Both the position numbers and the translations under genes were made by a program. 64,000 bases of DNA from JALNXF01 sp964555845 (lineage in GTDB: Bacteria; Patescibacteriota; Gracilibacteria; BD1-5; UBA2023), in assembly GCA_964555845.1 (NCBI GenBank), contig CAZKUA010000004.1, forward strand, positions 1 to 64,000, in the 5' to 3' direction. The notes below the pieces were generated by a model. That model did not search any database, was not told the DNA's origin, and saw only the letters and a list, made by a program, of their open reading frames with translations. The number at the start of each line of letters is the position of its first letter. Position 1 is the first letter of the stretch. Below, piece after piece: positions 1 through 10,525 of this stretch.

Positions 1-645
1 TGAACTTTTACAAGTCTTTGATTTGATACATCAACAATAGAAAAAGTTGTTGTTAATTGAGGAACTGTAGTTGGGATGAGTGGAAGTACTAGTAATACTA
101 CAACAAGTATTACATATACAGTGTTAGATCCTACAAAAATTTATTGAACTAATACATTATCTACAGACAAATTAACCGTAGATTTGCCTTGATCTGGTCC
201 AAATATGATATTATCTAAAGATTGAGTGTCTTCATGAAAATGGTATTGGGAAATAAAAATGAATAATGCTGGTGGAGGCTGGGATGTAATATGAGTAAAT
301 AAGTGGCCAACTAGTAATACTTATCCATGAACAGGAGGAAATGGTGGTAATTCATTTCGGACATGAGATTGAAAACCATTTTGATGAACAACAGCTGGAC
401 AATCTTGATTAATATGTAATCAATTATGAGATATTGTAGGATTTGCTTTTGATGCAGATATTGGTAAAATAGATTGGTATGTTAATTGAAAAAAATCAAG
501 TGTTTCTATGTATGTTCCTACTTGATTTACATATTTTGCATGAGTTTCTAGTAATAATTATACATTTAATTTCGGGCAAAATCCTTTTGCTCATCCTGAA
601 AATATTCCAGTCTGATTTAATAAATGATTATGAACTATTAATTAA
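1..645 (+). CDS. SPRY-domain protein, 3' part
   Basis: The reading frame is already open at base 1 and runs to TAA at 643, giving the last 214 residues. Roughly residues 75-212 look like a B30.2/SPRY domain: GKWYWEIK at 79-86, a GWDVIGV strand, VGFAFDADIGKIDWYVNGK from 146, then YTFNFGQNPFAHP and a PVGF turn near the end. SPRY domains are protein-binding beta sandwiches; in bacteria they occur in phage and surface proteins. The part before it is Thr/Ser rich and repeat-like, so the whole protein is probably a secreted or surface protein (inference). More than a dozen in-frame TGA codons fall where glycine suits. One CGG codon (TTT CGG ACA) is present. The start lies outside the window. Confidence 0.75.
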
Positions 646-689
646 TAAACTAAAACTCTTTCTCAAAATTGAGAAAGAGTTTTAGTTTA
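646..689 (+). terminator. Long hairpin terminator after SPRY gene
   Basis: A perfect inverted repeat of about 21 bp (TAAACTAAAACTCTTTCTC and its complement) with a two-base loop begins right after the stop codon at 643-645. The T-tract behind it is poor, so it could also act as an RNA-stabilising 3' end. Confidence 0.7.
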
Positions 690-700
690 TTTAAAAAAAT

Positions 701-727
701 TTGACTTTGCGGAATTTTTTATATAAT
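701..727 (+). promoter_or_regulatory. Promoter of the rplJ leader
   Basis: TTGACT at 701-706 and TATAAT at 722-727, spacer 15 (16 if TTTGAC at 700 is used). It lies just upstream of the L10 leader. Confidence 0.7.
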
Positions 728-748
728 GACTTTACTTTTTTAATAAAA

Positions 749-859
749 GTGTGTCGTAGACAGTAGGTGAAGAAATACTTCATAAATCCTACCGAGACAA
801 GATATAGAAAATATTAATAGATTTTTTATCTTGTAAATTCGCGACTAGCGAATTTTTTT
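749..859 (+). ncRNA. L10 leader with attenuator
   Basis: The segment holds the hallmark of the ribosomal-protein L10 leader: GTAGACAGTAGGTG, a small stem, then AATCCTACCGAGA. A second stem follows (ACAAGATA at about 797 with TATCTTGT at about 827-834), and then AAATTCGC (835-842) pairs with GCGAATTT (848-855) followed by a T-tract, which is a classic intrinsic terminator placed before the rplJ start at 900. In the known family L10 or L10(L12)4 binds the leader and represses its own operon. Here attenuation by the 835-859 hairpin is the likely mode (inference). Confidence 0.8.
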
Positions 860-899
860 ATTTTCTAGGGAATTTTTAAAATTAATTTAAATTATAATT

Positions 900-1631
900 A
901 TGGCGGTAAATAAAGCGAAAAAATCTGAAATTCTTGCATCTCTTGAGCAAGAATTAAAGGGAGCTAGCTCAGTAGCTTTTACTTCTAATACAAAATTAAC
1001 AGTATTAGATGTGACAAATATGAGAAAAGAATTAAGAACAGTTGATGCAAGTTTTACTCTTGCAAAAAAGACTTTAATTAAAATAGCATTTAAAAATGTT
1101 TATGGAGTTGAATTAAGTCCAGAAGTTTTAACATGACAAGTTGCAGTATTAATCTCAAAATGAGATAAAATTGCTGGAATTGCTGTTGTTAATAAATATG
1201 TTGTAGAATTCAAGAAAGAAGAAAAACTTAAATTTGTATGAGGTTATTTTGATGGAAATCTTTTAAATGCTTCAGAAACCGCAAAAATTGCAAATCTTCC
1301 ATCTCGTGAAGTTTTACTTTCAAAATTACTTGGTTCTATGAAATCTCCTATTTCAGCTCTTGCAAGATTTTTTGATGGAGCGAAAAAAGATATTGAATCT
1401 AAAGGTCTTACTAAGGTTTCAGAACTAATTTGATCAGTTGCTAAAAAAGAAGAAATTAAGAAGGAAGAAGTAAAAGAAGAAGTTGTTGCTCCAGTTGAAA
1501 CTGTTGCAGAAGTTGCTCCAGTTGTAGAAGAAATTAAAGAAGATGCTCCAGTAGAAGAGGTTGCTGAGGTTGCAGAAGAAGTTGTTGTAGAAGCTCCAAT
1601 TGAGGAAGCTACTACAGAAGTTGAAGCTTAA
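900..1631 (+). CDS. rplJ: 50S ribosomal protein L10
   Basis: L10 anchors the L7/L12 stalk to 23S rRNA and so supports factor-dependent GTP hydrolysis. The 243-residue product has the normal L10 core in residues 1-180 (start MAVNKAKKSEILASLEQELK, and TLAKKTLIKIAF further on). The last 55 or so residues are an acidic Glu/Val/Ala/Pro-rich tail not seen in ordinary L10 of about 165-175 residues. Four in-frame TGA codons read as glycine. It follows the L10 leader and precedes rplL by 112 bp, the standard order. The ATG at 900 gives the canonical N-terminus; no Shine-Dalgarno is evident. Confidence 0.95.
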
Positions 1632-1646
1632 TTAAAACCTAACTTG

Positions 1647-1675
1647 CATTATTGATGTATTTTATATCAATAATG
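1647..1675 (+). promoter_or_regulatory. Hairpin between rplJ and rplL
   Basis: CATTATTGAT (1647-1656) pairs with ATCAATAATG (1666-1675). There is no T-tract, so a terminator is unlikely; a processing or stabilising hairpin that lets rplL be made in excess over rplJ is possible (inference). Confidence 0.45.
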
Positions 1676-1743
1676 TAGCTAGATTTTAATCTAGAATCTC
1701 GTCTGAGATTTAAAATGTTATTTAATTTTTAAATTTATTAATT

Positions 1744-2136
1744 ATGACTGATTCAGTAAAATTAAGTGCTAACGCACAAAAAATTATGGATATGGTAGGG
1801 GAACTTACTATTATCGAATTAGCTGATCTTGTATCTGCTATGGAAGAAAAATTTGGAGTTTCTGCTGCTGCACCAGTTGCTGCCTCAGGAGCTGCATGAG
1901 CTGCTTGAGCTGATGAAGCTGAGGAAAAAACAACAGTTAACGTTGTTTTAACTTCTGCCGGAGCTGCAAAAATAGCTGTTATTAAAGTTCTAAGAGAACT
2001 TACAGGTTTAGGTTTAGCTGAAGCTAAAGCTATTGCTGATAACGGTGGTAATGTTAAAGAAAACGTTTCTCGCGCTGACGCTGAAGGAATGAAAAAATCT
2101 TTAGAAGAAGCTGGAGCATCTGTAGAATTAAAATAA
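1744..2136 (+). CDS. rplL: 50S ribosomal protein L7/L12
   Basis: L7/L12 forms the flexible stalk dimers that recruit translation GTPases. The 130-residue product has the N-terminal dimerisation helix (LSANAQKIMDMVGELTIIEL), an Ala/Gly hinge near residues 40-58 in which two glycines are TGA-coded, and the C-terminal domain with the typical VIKVLRELTGLGLAEAKA and a VKENVSRADAEGMKKSLEEA helix. Length is normal. It is the second gene of the rplJ-rplL operon, with a strong terminator behind it. Confidence 0.96.
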
Positions 2137-2160
2137 TTTTTCAAATTATTTTCAAAAAAA

Positions 2161-2195
2161 GTAGAGACGCCGATTTATCGCGTCTCTACTTTTTA
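2161..2195 (+). terminator. rplL terminator
   Basis: GTAGAGACGC (2161-2170) pairs with GCGTCTCTAC (2181-2190), followed by TTTTT. It also stands at the 3' side of the minus-strand gene ending at 2218. Confidence 0.9.
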
Positions 2196-2217
2196 TTTAT
2201 CACATTCCCTATATTTT

Positions 2218-4233
2218 TTATTTGTTTTTAAGTAATTCTTGAGTTTGCTTTCAGATACGCCTTATTTCCGAAATAGCTTCATCGCGACTTATATCTTCAA
2301 AAATATTAGTTCCTGAATTATATCTTCTATATATTTTTATAAAATTTTCTTTTTCATTGTCGCTATATTCGTATTTTTTTAATTCTTTCCCTCAGTAATT
2401 AATAATAAGTGATGCTCATCTTTTTAGTTCTCATTCAACTATAAATACTAAATCTTTGTTTAGTTTATATTCAACAAGTGCAAACTCTTTTTTTAATTGC
2501 ATTAATTCTTCTTTTGGTTTTGCCGTCTTTTCTTCTATATGACCTAAAATAGTATTAATTGAAAGAACTTTTTGTGTATATTTTCATAAAAATTCAGGCG
2601 CATTCAATCATCTATTATGTAAATTATCTTTTATAGTTGTTAGTATTTCTATTATCCTTTTTTTATTAAATGGATTTAAATTGTTTTCAATATCTAATAA
2701 TAGTTCCGCTTCTTTTGGTGCTTTTTCTTTTTTTAATAAATTACTGTTTTGACGTAATATTTTATTTTCAAAATGAGACTTAAGGTTTTCCAATTGAGTC
2801 TTTTCACTAAAAATTGATTTTTCAATTTTTGATTTTAATTTTTCTACTTCTTCTATTAATTCTTTTTTTCTTTTTATTAAATCAGTGTCTTCTATATTTT
2901 TTATTAATTTTAAGCCGTTACTTTCGGGAATAGTGTATAATGTTTCTATAAAATTTACTCACATATTTATAATTACTTCACTTCAAAATACTAAATCTGT
3001 GGCATATAATGTATTAGTAGATATTGTACTTTTTTCTATTACTGTAGGCCTCTCTTTGCTTCCAATAAGAAAAACATAATGACCTTTAACAGAACTATTT
3101 TTTAATCTTTTACTAATTTTTATTCATCAATTTTTTGAATAGACACTATTAGTATTTACACTTTCTAAATTTATATTTCAGTTAGCTTTAATTATTCTAT
3201 CTTTCTCTTCTCAAATAGGAGGACCCTCGGCATCTTTAATACTCATATTACCTTGTATATCAGCTCCTCATACTAGGCTTCAAGCTATCAAATTTCATTT
3301 TTTTGTATTAATTAGATAACCAATAATTTTTCAGGTTACTATATTTATATGATTTTCTATAATATGTTTTGTATCTGGATTAAAAGCTATTTTATCAACC
3401 CTCAGAGTATCTATAATTTTTATTCATTTAAGTATTTCTTTTTTATTAAAAGTAAAAGTATCAAGTGCTATAATTCAGTCTTTTGTTGAATAGTAGGCAA
3501 TGTCATCTTCTCATATTTTTTCTAATCTTATACCATCTCCGATTTTTACACTTTTATAATCTAGTTTATTGCACGGTATAAGTTTTCCATAACAATCCAT
3601 TCAATCATAACCATGTCATTCTTTTGTTTGAAATATAAACTGATCTTTTAATATTCCAGGATATTGATTTATATTGTTGTAAATCAGATTTCATCCTTCT
3701 TCAATTCTGCCCGGATGAGTTGGAAATGCTTTTAATAAATTTATTTTTTTATCAATAGGATTTACTCCATGAATTTCTAGATATCTTTTTTCTTCTGACA
3801 TAATAATACTTATTTTTCTTTGTCTATCTGGTTCTTCTTCTACAGATACATCTTTTCATATTTTATTTACACCAGTTCTATCATCTTTTTCAGTATCCCA
3901 CAAAGGTACTATTTTTAGCCATTCAAATATATGAATAAAAACAGTATCTAGAATTTCTTTAAATTCCTCTTTGGTTTCAATTCAAAAATTTCTAGATCTT
4001 TCATAAGTCATTATGGGTATTTTAATGGACATAACGTGTTTATTTTTTTTTGAAATATACTCATCAATTTCAGCTCTCATTTTTGTATAAATAATATCTA
4101 CTTTTTCTTTAAAAGCAGGATCTCTTTCTTTTTGAAGTATTGAGACAATTTGAGACGCAAACAAAGCGCGAGTTTTCTTTATCGCTTCTGATGTTATTGG
4201 TGTATTTCAAATATTTGGATTCTCTCTTGCCAT
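2218..4233 (-). CDS. DUF342/FapA-like beta-helical protein
   Basis: The 671-residue product has no signal peptide or membrane span. Its middle (about residues 240-440) carries the repeated short beta strands and Gly/Asn turns of the DUF342 (FapA) family: TGKIIGYLINTKKGNLIAG, then GGADIQGNMSIKDAEGPPIG and a turn with IKANGNINLESVNTNSVYSK. Residues of about 440-620 are charged and predicted by eye as coiled coil. The N-terminal 60 residues are helical. FapA proteins are polymer-like and linked to flagella or cell-surface assembly in other bacteria, but no flagellar gene is visible here, so the role is unknown. Lies downstream of rlmE with a hairpin between. About 30 glycines are TGA-coded. Family assignment is by eye and moderate. 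Confidence 0.5.
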
Positions 4234-4236
4234 AAT

Positions 4237-4295
4237 AAAAAATTGCTATATTCTTTTTTATTTTATCATAAATCTGAAAATATAGCAACTTTTTA
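4237..4295 (-). terminator. Hairpin between rlmE and the DUF342 gene
   Basis: TTGCTATATT (4243-4252) pairs with AATATAGCAA (4279-4288) with A- and T-runs on both sides. Read on the minus strand it ends in TTTTTT just before the ATG at 4233, so it would terminate rlmE transcription or attenuate the downstream gene. Confidence 0.6.
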
Positions 4296-4300
4296 GATTT

Positions 4301-4903
4301 TTAAATTTTATTTAAACATACAAAATATTCTTCAAAGCTTCTATCGCGACATGCTCTTGGCTTAATTCTCCTGAGAGTTTTGTATCTTTTCTTAATAGGT
4401 CCAACGAGATCATCCACATCTTCTCAGATAAATACCTTTAATACTAGATTTGCTCATTTTTTCAAGAAAATATCAGCAACATCCAGTATTGCCAGATTAA
4501 GTTCTACGCTTCTGTATTGGTCTACTCCAGATTGTCAGGTGGTGGATGGTGCGATATCTGATGTTATTAGATCAAATTGTTTTATTCAAATTTTTTCAAG
4601 CTCAGCTACAATTTTCTCTGTTTCAAAAATACTTTCTTGAATAAGATAAATATTCGGGAAATTTAGTTTTTCTATTTTTTGAATATCAATTCAGACAATT
4701 TTTCCAGTATCTCCTATTATTTTCCTAATTACTTGCAGGAAACTACCAGGGGCTGCTCCAATATCAAGTATATTAAAACCTGGTTTTATAAGATTAAATT
4801 TTTCTTGAATTTCGAGTAATTTAAATGCACTCCTAGCTCTGAAGCCAAGTCTCTTGGCTTCTAGAAAATATTTATCTTGTACTACAAAAGCTTTTTTTGA
4901 CAT
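4301..4903 (-). CDS. rlmE: 23S rRNA 2'-O-methyltransferase RlmE (FtsJ)
   Basis: RlmE transfers a methyl group from S-adenosylmethionine to the 2'-O of U2552 in the A-loop of 23S rRNA. The 200-residue product shows the family order: an N-terminal RARSAFKLLEIQEKF helix with the catalytic Lys, the SAM motif DIGAAPGSFLQV, the SDIAPSTTG loop with the catalytic Asp, a KVFIGED strand with Lys, and RSFEEYFVCLN at the end with the catalytic Glu. All four K-D-K-E positions appear to be kept. Length is normal. It is divergent from the gene at 4952, with 48 bp between. Eight or so glycines are TGA-coded, among them that of the KVFIGED strand. Confidence 0.93.
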
Positions 4904-4951
4904 TTTAAAAAAAAGATTACAATAATTTAATTTTAATTAATTAAGCCTATT

Positions 4952-5533
4952 ATGGATAAAAATATTATAAATCAAGTTAAAAATTTTATTTCAGAAAAAG
5001 ACATGCTTTGACTTGACTCATTTATCGAGAATTTATCTACAGATATAGAGACTCTTAATCAGATATTTTTTATAATTTATGAGCACACTAATAGTTTTAG
5101 AAATGCAAATACAAGCAAGGAATTTATGATTATTACCTCAAAACTTCTGGATAAGTGAGTTGTTCACGATAAGATTATTGTAGAAAAGACAAAAACAAAT
5201 TATGATAAAATGAAGCTATTTTGAGAGGTTTTAGCTAAAATAGTGAAAAATGAAAAATGAAATATTATTTGAGCGACTTTGGATAAGAAGTTATTTGATA
5301 AATTTAGTATTGATTTTTTTAGCTTAAATGAGCTTATAGATCAGCTACTTTTTTCTATCAAAGATGTAGAAGTAGTATTTTTTTGTATTTCCTGAGATGA
5401 AAAGCTAAAAATTATTAGATATAAAAATAAAAAAACCAAAAAACTTCAGGAATTAGTTTGTATTTTTGAGAGAGATTTAATGACTTGTAATCTTGACTTA
5501 CAAACTTCCTGTACAGATTGTTGTAATAATTAA
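4952..5533 (+). CDS. Unknown protein with Cys-rich tail
   Basis: I do not recognise this 193-residue protein. It is mostly helical and charged in the first 110 residues, followed by a beta-rich part with VEVVFFCISGDEKLKIIRYK near 145-165. The C-terminus holds five cysteines in about 20 residues (TCNLDLQTSCTDCCNN), which could bind a metal or form disulfides. No signal peptide or membrane span. Six in-frame TGA codons read as glycine, which supports real coding. Divergently transcribed from rlmE; single gene followed by the promoter of the large surface protein. Confidence 0.7.
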
Positions 5534-5611
5534 TACTCCATTTTTTGACAAAATTATTTATTAATGATAAAATAGTATTAATATATTTTAAACTTAATAT
5601 TTAAAAAACAT

Positions 5612-5639
5612 TTGACAAATAAATATTAATCGTTATATA
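5612..5639 (+). promoter_or_regulatory. Promoter of the 1417-residue surface protein gene
   Basis: TTGACA at 5612-5617 and TATATA at 5634-5639, spacer 16, 36 bp upstream of the ATG at 5675. Confidence 0.75.
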
Positions 5640-5674
5640 TTAGTAATTAAACTTTAATTTTAACATAAAATTTT

Positions 5675-8600
5675 ATGATAAATTCATCTTTTGGTTCAAA
5701 TCATATTGATAATTCAGCATTTATTCTAGATGACTCATGATTAAAAAACCTTAATAATCATATATTAACTCAACAAATGCAGGAAATGTATGATAAGCTT
5801 ATGAAAAAATGAGTTTCTTCAGCTGAAATTGGTACATTTATGGACCTCCAGGCTAATCATCTTCTCTGAGAATGAGCAAAAGTTCCTCATACTCAAGAAA
5901 ATATTGATTTATTTGTAAAAGATTTTACAGATGCTTACAATAGCGATACATGAAAACAAATTAGAATAGACGAGGCTAATCTATCTGGTGAATGAAAAAC
6001 CATATTACAAAACTTTAGAGATGATTGAATTTTAAATAAAGTATGAACTTGACTCTATGTTCTATCATGAACTGCAATCCTAGCCTCATGACTTTCTCAT
6101 TGAATGTGAAATATATCATTTCATGACAAAACTTCAGATTTTGTTACAATAAATGAATGAATAAAATCTCCAGGTATACTCTCAACTATAGCCTCAAAAT
6201 TTCTAGAAACAGTTAACTATATTTTAGAATCAACTACCACTTCAGCATATGGTTGAGAACTATCTGGTGTGTGAATAATAGCCAGAATTTGATCATCTTG
6301 AGATATAAATACATATAATAATTCTCTAGATGAAATTCCAGAAAGCGTAATATCAAAAGCTCAAAAAATGCAAGCAGACAAAAGTATCGAATATGCAGTA
6401 AGCGAAATATCTGGTTGAAAATGATTATATGTTATAAGGAAAGCAGATAAGGAAGTGACAATAAGTTATGAATGATCTGACTACAATACAAAATTTGCTA
6501 AATCATCTGTAAATAGAAATTTCGATCTATCTGGTGGTAGAATTGCAGTAACATCTGACAATAATACTACAACAACTTTCAGAGGTAGAACATGAATTAA
6601 TGCTGTAGCTGAAAAAGACCCAACTAAATCTCAGACAATGTGAGATATAATGTCAGATAAATTAACTGATTGAAAAACAAATCTAAACTCTATCGGTGAT
6701 GAACAAAAGCTATGACCAGTTTCTGCTGGAATTAATTATGAAAAGAAAGATAATTATTCATTTGATATTTGAATTATTCAAGATATTAACAATATAAAAA
6801 ACGATACTCAATTAAAATGAGCCTACAGAGTACTATATGCAGCAGGGAAGATGTGAGCATATATTTGAGTGGAGAAATGATCAGAATTTGAAAAATTTGT
6901 AATATCAAATGATATCAAAATAGAGTGAGGTAAAGTAAGAGTCTCAGCATCATTAATTGATAAATTAATGAATGTAAATGTAGCTGAACTAAATAAATCT
7001 TTCGAAGCAAAAATGAAACAAAAAGCTCTTTGAGTTGAATATACAAAATATCTCACAGAATTCAATGAAAAATGAGAATGGATAAATAAAAAGGATTTAT
7101 TAAAAGAAATATCAACTTCTATTAATTTCTTCACAGCCTGAAATCAAGACCTATGAAGAGTATGAGCTATAATACAAGAAACAAACGCATATTTTGACCA
7201 AACTTGAGTTTACGCTTGAGTAGCATGAGGTAGTGCACTTGTTGCTGAGTCAAAATTTGTATGGATGTTATCAAATAATCTTAGACTAGACACAACACTA
7301 TGAGTTGATTACAATATGCAAAACAGCATGTATGACCAAAGCGCAAATTCAAAATTAACTCCAGTATACGGAGCAGAAGCTAGATACAAAATATCAGAAA
7401 GCAATACCATATACGGTGGATATAAACATACTGCCAACGCCGATGAATATAAATGATGAATTGAGACTAAAATAACAGATGAAATTAAAACATTCGTAGA
7501 AGCCAATAGATTTAACTATAATGACCCAAACATAGAAACTTCTAATTGAGTAATGGTATGACTTAAATATACTTGGTGATGAGACAAGAGCAATACAGCA
7601 CTATATACTCCAACAAAACCAGGAGATAAATTAACTCTATGAGAGCTTAATCCAATAGCAGCAATTGACTCTAGAAATATCAGAGTAAAAACAAGAATTG
7701 TAATATTTAAAGATCATGAAGCATTTATTGACAAGACTGTATTTGCTGCAGGGGATTGAATAGATAAAAATCTTGACGGAAGTTTAAAAGATATTTATTT
7801 TGATAATGGATGATTTACAGTTCAATCAATTAACCAAGTTAGTGATTCTAGATATTCTCCATTTATTACCGTTGTAGCTGGTAAACTCGCTATTACAAAT
7901 ATCGTAGGATTAAATAATCAAATGAAAGCTGAATGACTAGCTTCAGGAAGCATTAAAAATATCAGAGTATCAGTAGTTGATACTTCAGGACTTTCTCTAT
8001 ATGATATTAATCTAACAAAATGATCTGTTGAATTAATAGCTACAGTTGATAGAGTATTTACAGTGACTCCAGCCCAAGCACAAGCATTCGTCGCTGGATC
8101 TAAAACCCTAGATCAAATCGAAGCTGAAATTATAGCCGCTCAAGATCATATAAATCCAGTTGCAACCTGAGAAACTCTCGCAACTGCATACAACACCGCA
8201 CTTAACAATATTGATGTACTAGCAAATGATACAGACAACAGCTGAACAGTAACTCTTTGAAATAATATTACAAACCAAGTTGGCGGAACATTTACAAAAA
8301 TTTGAAACAAAATTAATTTCACTCCAAACAATAATTTTACATGACAAGCAAGTTGTACATATCCAGTATTAGACCCAGCCGGAAATACATCAACAGCAGT
8401 ATTAACAGTAAATGTAGCCGCTCAAGAAGTTGTACCAGTAATGTGAAATGTACCAAATCAAGCATGAACAGTTTGAACTGCATTTAACCTTGCAATAGCT
8501 CCTTCTGTAACTCTAACTAATTGAGATGCAATTACAGCATATATCATAGCCTCAGGAGCTCTACCTAATTGACTAACTCTAGATCCAGCTACTTGAGTAA

Positions 8601-9928
8601 TTTCTTGAACTCCAACAGTTTCTTGAACATTTAACATAACAATTACTGCAACTGATAATGACGGAGCCAGTAATGCCGATGCAATTCAATTTGTAATCAG
8701 TGATGCACCTCCACCAGAAGTTGTACCAGTAATGTGAAATGTACCAAATCAAGCATGAACAGTTTGAACTGCATTTAACCTTGCAATAGCTCCTTCTGTA
8801 ACTCTAACTAATTGAGATGCAATTACAGCATATATCATAGCCTCAGGAGCTCTACCTAATTGACTAACTCTAGATCCAGCTACTTGAGTAATTTCTTGAA
8901 CTCCAACAGTTTCTTGAACATTTAACATAACAATTACTGCAACTGATAATGACGGAGCCAGTAATGCCGATGCAATTCAATTTGTAATCAGTGATGTTGT
9001 AGTAGATAACACTCCATCATATGTATCAAATAATCTTGCACTTCAATCATGAGTTGCTAGTTCGGGTACAATTGTCGTATCTTCTATTGATTGATTGGGT
9101 TCTGTCTGAGCAGCTTCATTTACAGCTAATGGATGATTAGTAACTGTAGATAGTATAACTGATAATGCAGACTGAACACGGAATTTCAATGTAAGTTGGT
9201 TAGCCTGAGCAGTTCCAGTTGCAGCAAATACAACTATTACTATTGCAAATGTAGTAGATCTGGATTGAGATAGCGCAAATGTAGTGTCTGGATCTATTAA
9301 TATAACTCCAGCAGTCGATGTTACTCCACCAACAACTCCAGCTACTCTAACTCTCGCTGACGGAGACAATACTAACTGAACTTGATTAGCTGGATTCACT
9401 AATTCAACATCTATAACTCTAGCCCTACCAGACGATGCTGATGTAGCTGCATGGTATACTTCAGAATCAAGCTCTGCTCCAGCTGCATGAGATGCAGGAT
9501 GGGTATGACCTAAACCAACAAGTTATACATTAAGTGGATGAGATTGACTTAAAACAGTATATGAATTTGTAAAAGATGCCACTTGAAATGTACAACCAAC
9601 ATGAAAGAGTGCCACAATAACTCTAGATACAACTGCCCCAGGATCTCTATCATGGATTACACCACAACCAACACTAAAATCTACAGTATACGATATTACC
9701 CTAGAAATAGTAGAAGCATTATCTTGACTAGATCCAAATAGTGTTGTGATAACTACAGATAGCTGATGAATTATTACCCCAGGACTTACAACAGTATCCG
9801 GAAACCAAATATCAGCTCGCTACACCACACCAAATGTAGACTGAGAAACACTAACCGTAACATGACTTGATAAGGCTTGAAATGCATTCACCAGGACTAT
9901 TGATACAGCGTTGTTAGTTAATCCATAA
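5675..9928 (+). CDS. Large adhesin-like protein with Ig repeats
   Basis: The 1417-residue product has three parts. Residues 1-500 are mixed, with a Gly-rich hydrophobic stretch near 125-150 but no standard signal peptide. Residues of about 500-680 are rich in alternating short strands with aromatic residues (DTTLGVDYNMQNSMYDQSA, YGGYKHTANADEYKG, VMVGLKYTWGG), a pattern like a beta-barrel or autotransporter-type sheet, odd for a presumed monoderm (inference). From 820 on come bacterial Ig and cadherin-like domains: NIDVLANDTDNSGTVTLG, then two exact copies of a putative-Ig (He_PIG-type) unit with GLTLDPATGVISGTP, then VCBS-like modules. It ends in NP without an LPxTG or membrane anchor. Very many TGA-coded glycines; one CGG in DGT(CGG)NFNVSW. 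Its own promoter lies upstream. Confidence 0.75.
8426..8996 (+). repeat. Exact 291-bp tandem duplication in coding sequence
   Basis: Bases 8426-8705 recur identically at 8717-8996, period 291 bp (97 codons). Each copy encodes one putative-Ig unit starting EVVPVMGNVPNQAG and ending TDNDGASNADAIQFVISD. No base differences were seen between copies, so the duplication is recent or kept uniform by conversion. Confidence 0.95.
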
Positions 9929-9945
9929 TAAATTCAATATTTTTA

Positions 9946-9973
9946 TTGACAAAATCAAAGTTCTTGCTATTAT
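9946..9973 (+). promoter_or_regulatory. Promoter of the foreign-looking secreted-protein gene
   Basis: TTGACA at 9946-9951 and TATTAT at 9968-9973, spacer 16, starting only 18 bp after the preceding stop codon. Confidence 0.75.
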
Positions 9974-10041
9974 CAAAAATATGTTGAAATTAATCGGCAT
10001 AATTCGAAGTTAAAACAAATATAAAAAGTGAGGGAAAACTC

Positions 10042-10404
10042 ATGAAAAAATCGTGCATGGTGTTTGCTGTAATTCTGGTCTCTCTTTTTTTTGTCTTCGG
10101 CGCATCTGCCAAGATATCAAAGGAAAGAACAAATAAGATTGAACCACTGAATAAATGTGGACAGCTTGCAGAAGCTGTTTCCACTGTTTATGCTCTCCAG
10201 AACTTGAATAGTGATGAGAGTGTCATCTGTTCAAGATTAAATGAGATTTATAGTGCTGGAAATAATCAGTGTTCCCTGGTTATATCCCTGTCTAACCAAC
10301 TAAGGGAACATGAGGGAGATCTTCCCTTGAGAGAAGTTAACATGCTTATCTATAAGTATTGCGTGGAGGAAATCCAATACAGGAAAAGCAATGCGAAAAG
10401 ATAA
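10042..10404 (+). CDS. Small secreted protein, foreign-looking
   Basis: The 120-residue product begins MKKSCMVFAVILVSLFFVFG, a clear signal peptide likely cut after ASA (about residue 23-26). The mature part is helical and carries five cysteines (NKCGQ, VICSR, NQCSL, YKYC), so disulfides are likely. No family recognised. The gene differs from all neighbours: no TGA codons although four glycines are present (all GGN), codons such as CTG, GTC, CTC, GCC and CAG that are rare nearby, visibly higher GC, and a real Shine-Dalgarno-like GAGGG about 7 bases before ATG. It has its own promoter and a strong terminator, so it is a self-contained cassette. Recent transfer from a standard-code donor is the simplest reading; an assembly chimera is less likely because both edges are clean. 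Confidence 0.8.
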   Translation: MKKSCMVFAVILVSLFFVFGASAKISKERTNKIEPLNKCGQLAEAVSTVYALQNLNSDESVICSRLNEIYSAGNNQCSLVISLSNQLREHEGDLPLREVNMLIYKYCVEEIQYRKSNAKR

Positions 10405-10428
10405 ATTCATTCCTAAAGGAGGAAATAG

Positions 10429-10458
10429 AAAAGACCAGCGAAAATCGCTGGTCTTTTT
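10429..10458 (+). terminator. Terminator of the secreted-protein cassette
   Basis: AAAAGACCAGCGA (10429-10441) pairs with TCGCTGGTCTTTT (10445-10457) around an AAA loop, followed by T-run. Perfect 13-bp stem, GC-richer than other terminators here. Confidence 0.93.
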
Positions 10459-10525
10459 TGATTATAAAAATTATTATGAATTTCTGTACGGATACTGTTT
10501 AGTTAAATTTTCTTTGGTAAAAATA

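Noticed and set aside
1..645. Apparent clusters of broken genes and frameshifts
   Set aside because: All breaks are in-frame TGA codons. Reading them as glycine gives continuous proteins with intact motifs.
1722..2144. Long open frame on the minus strand opposite rplL
   Set aside because: It is the antisense of a GC-biased ribosomal gene and matches no protein; rplL is certain.
8426..8996. CRISPR-like or satellite repeat
   Set aside because: Two copies of 291 bp within a coding frame that encode an Ig-like unit; no short repeats with spacers anywhere in the window.
9946..10458. Assembly contamination as explanation of the foreign islet
   Set aside because: Cannot be excluded without reads, but the edges lie exactly between a stop codon and a new promoter, and after the terminator, which fits a real insertion better.
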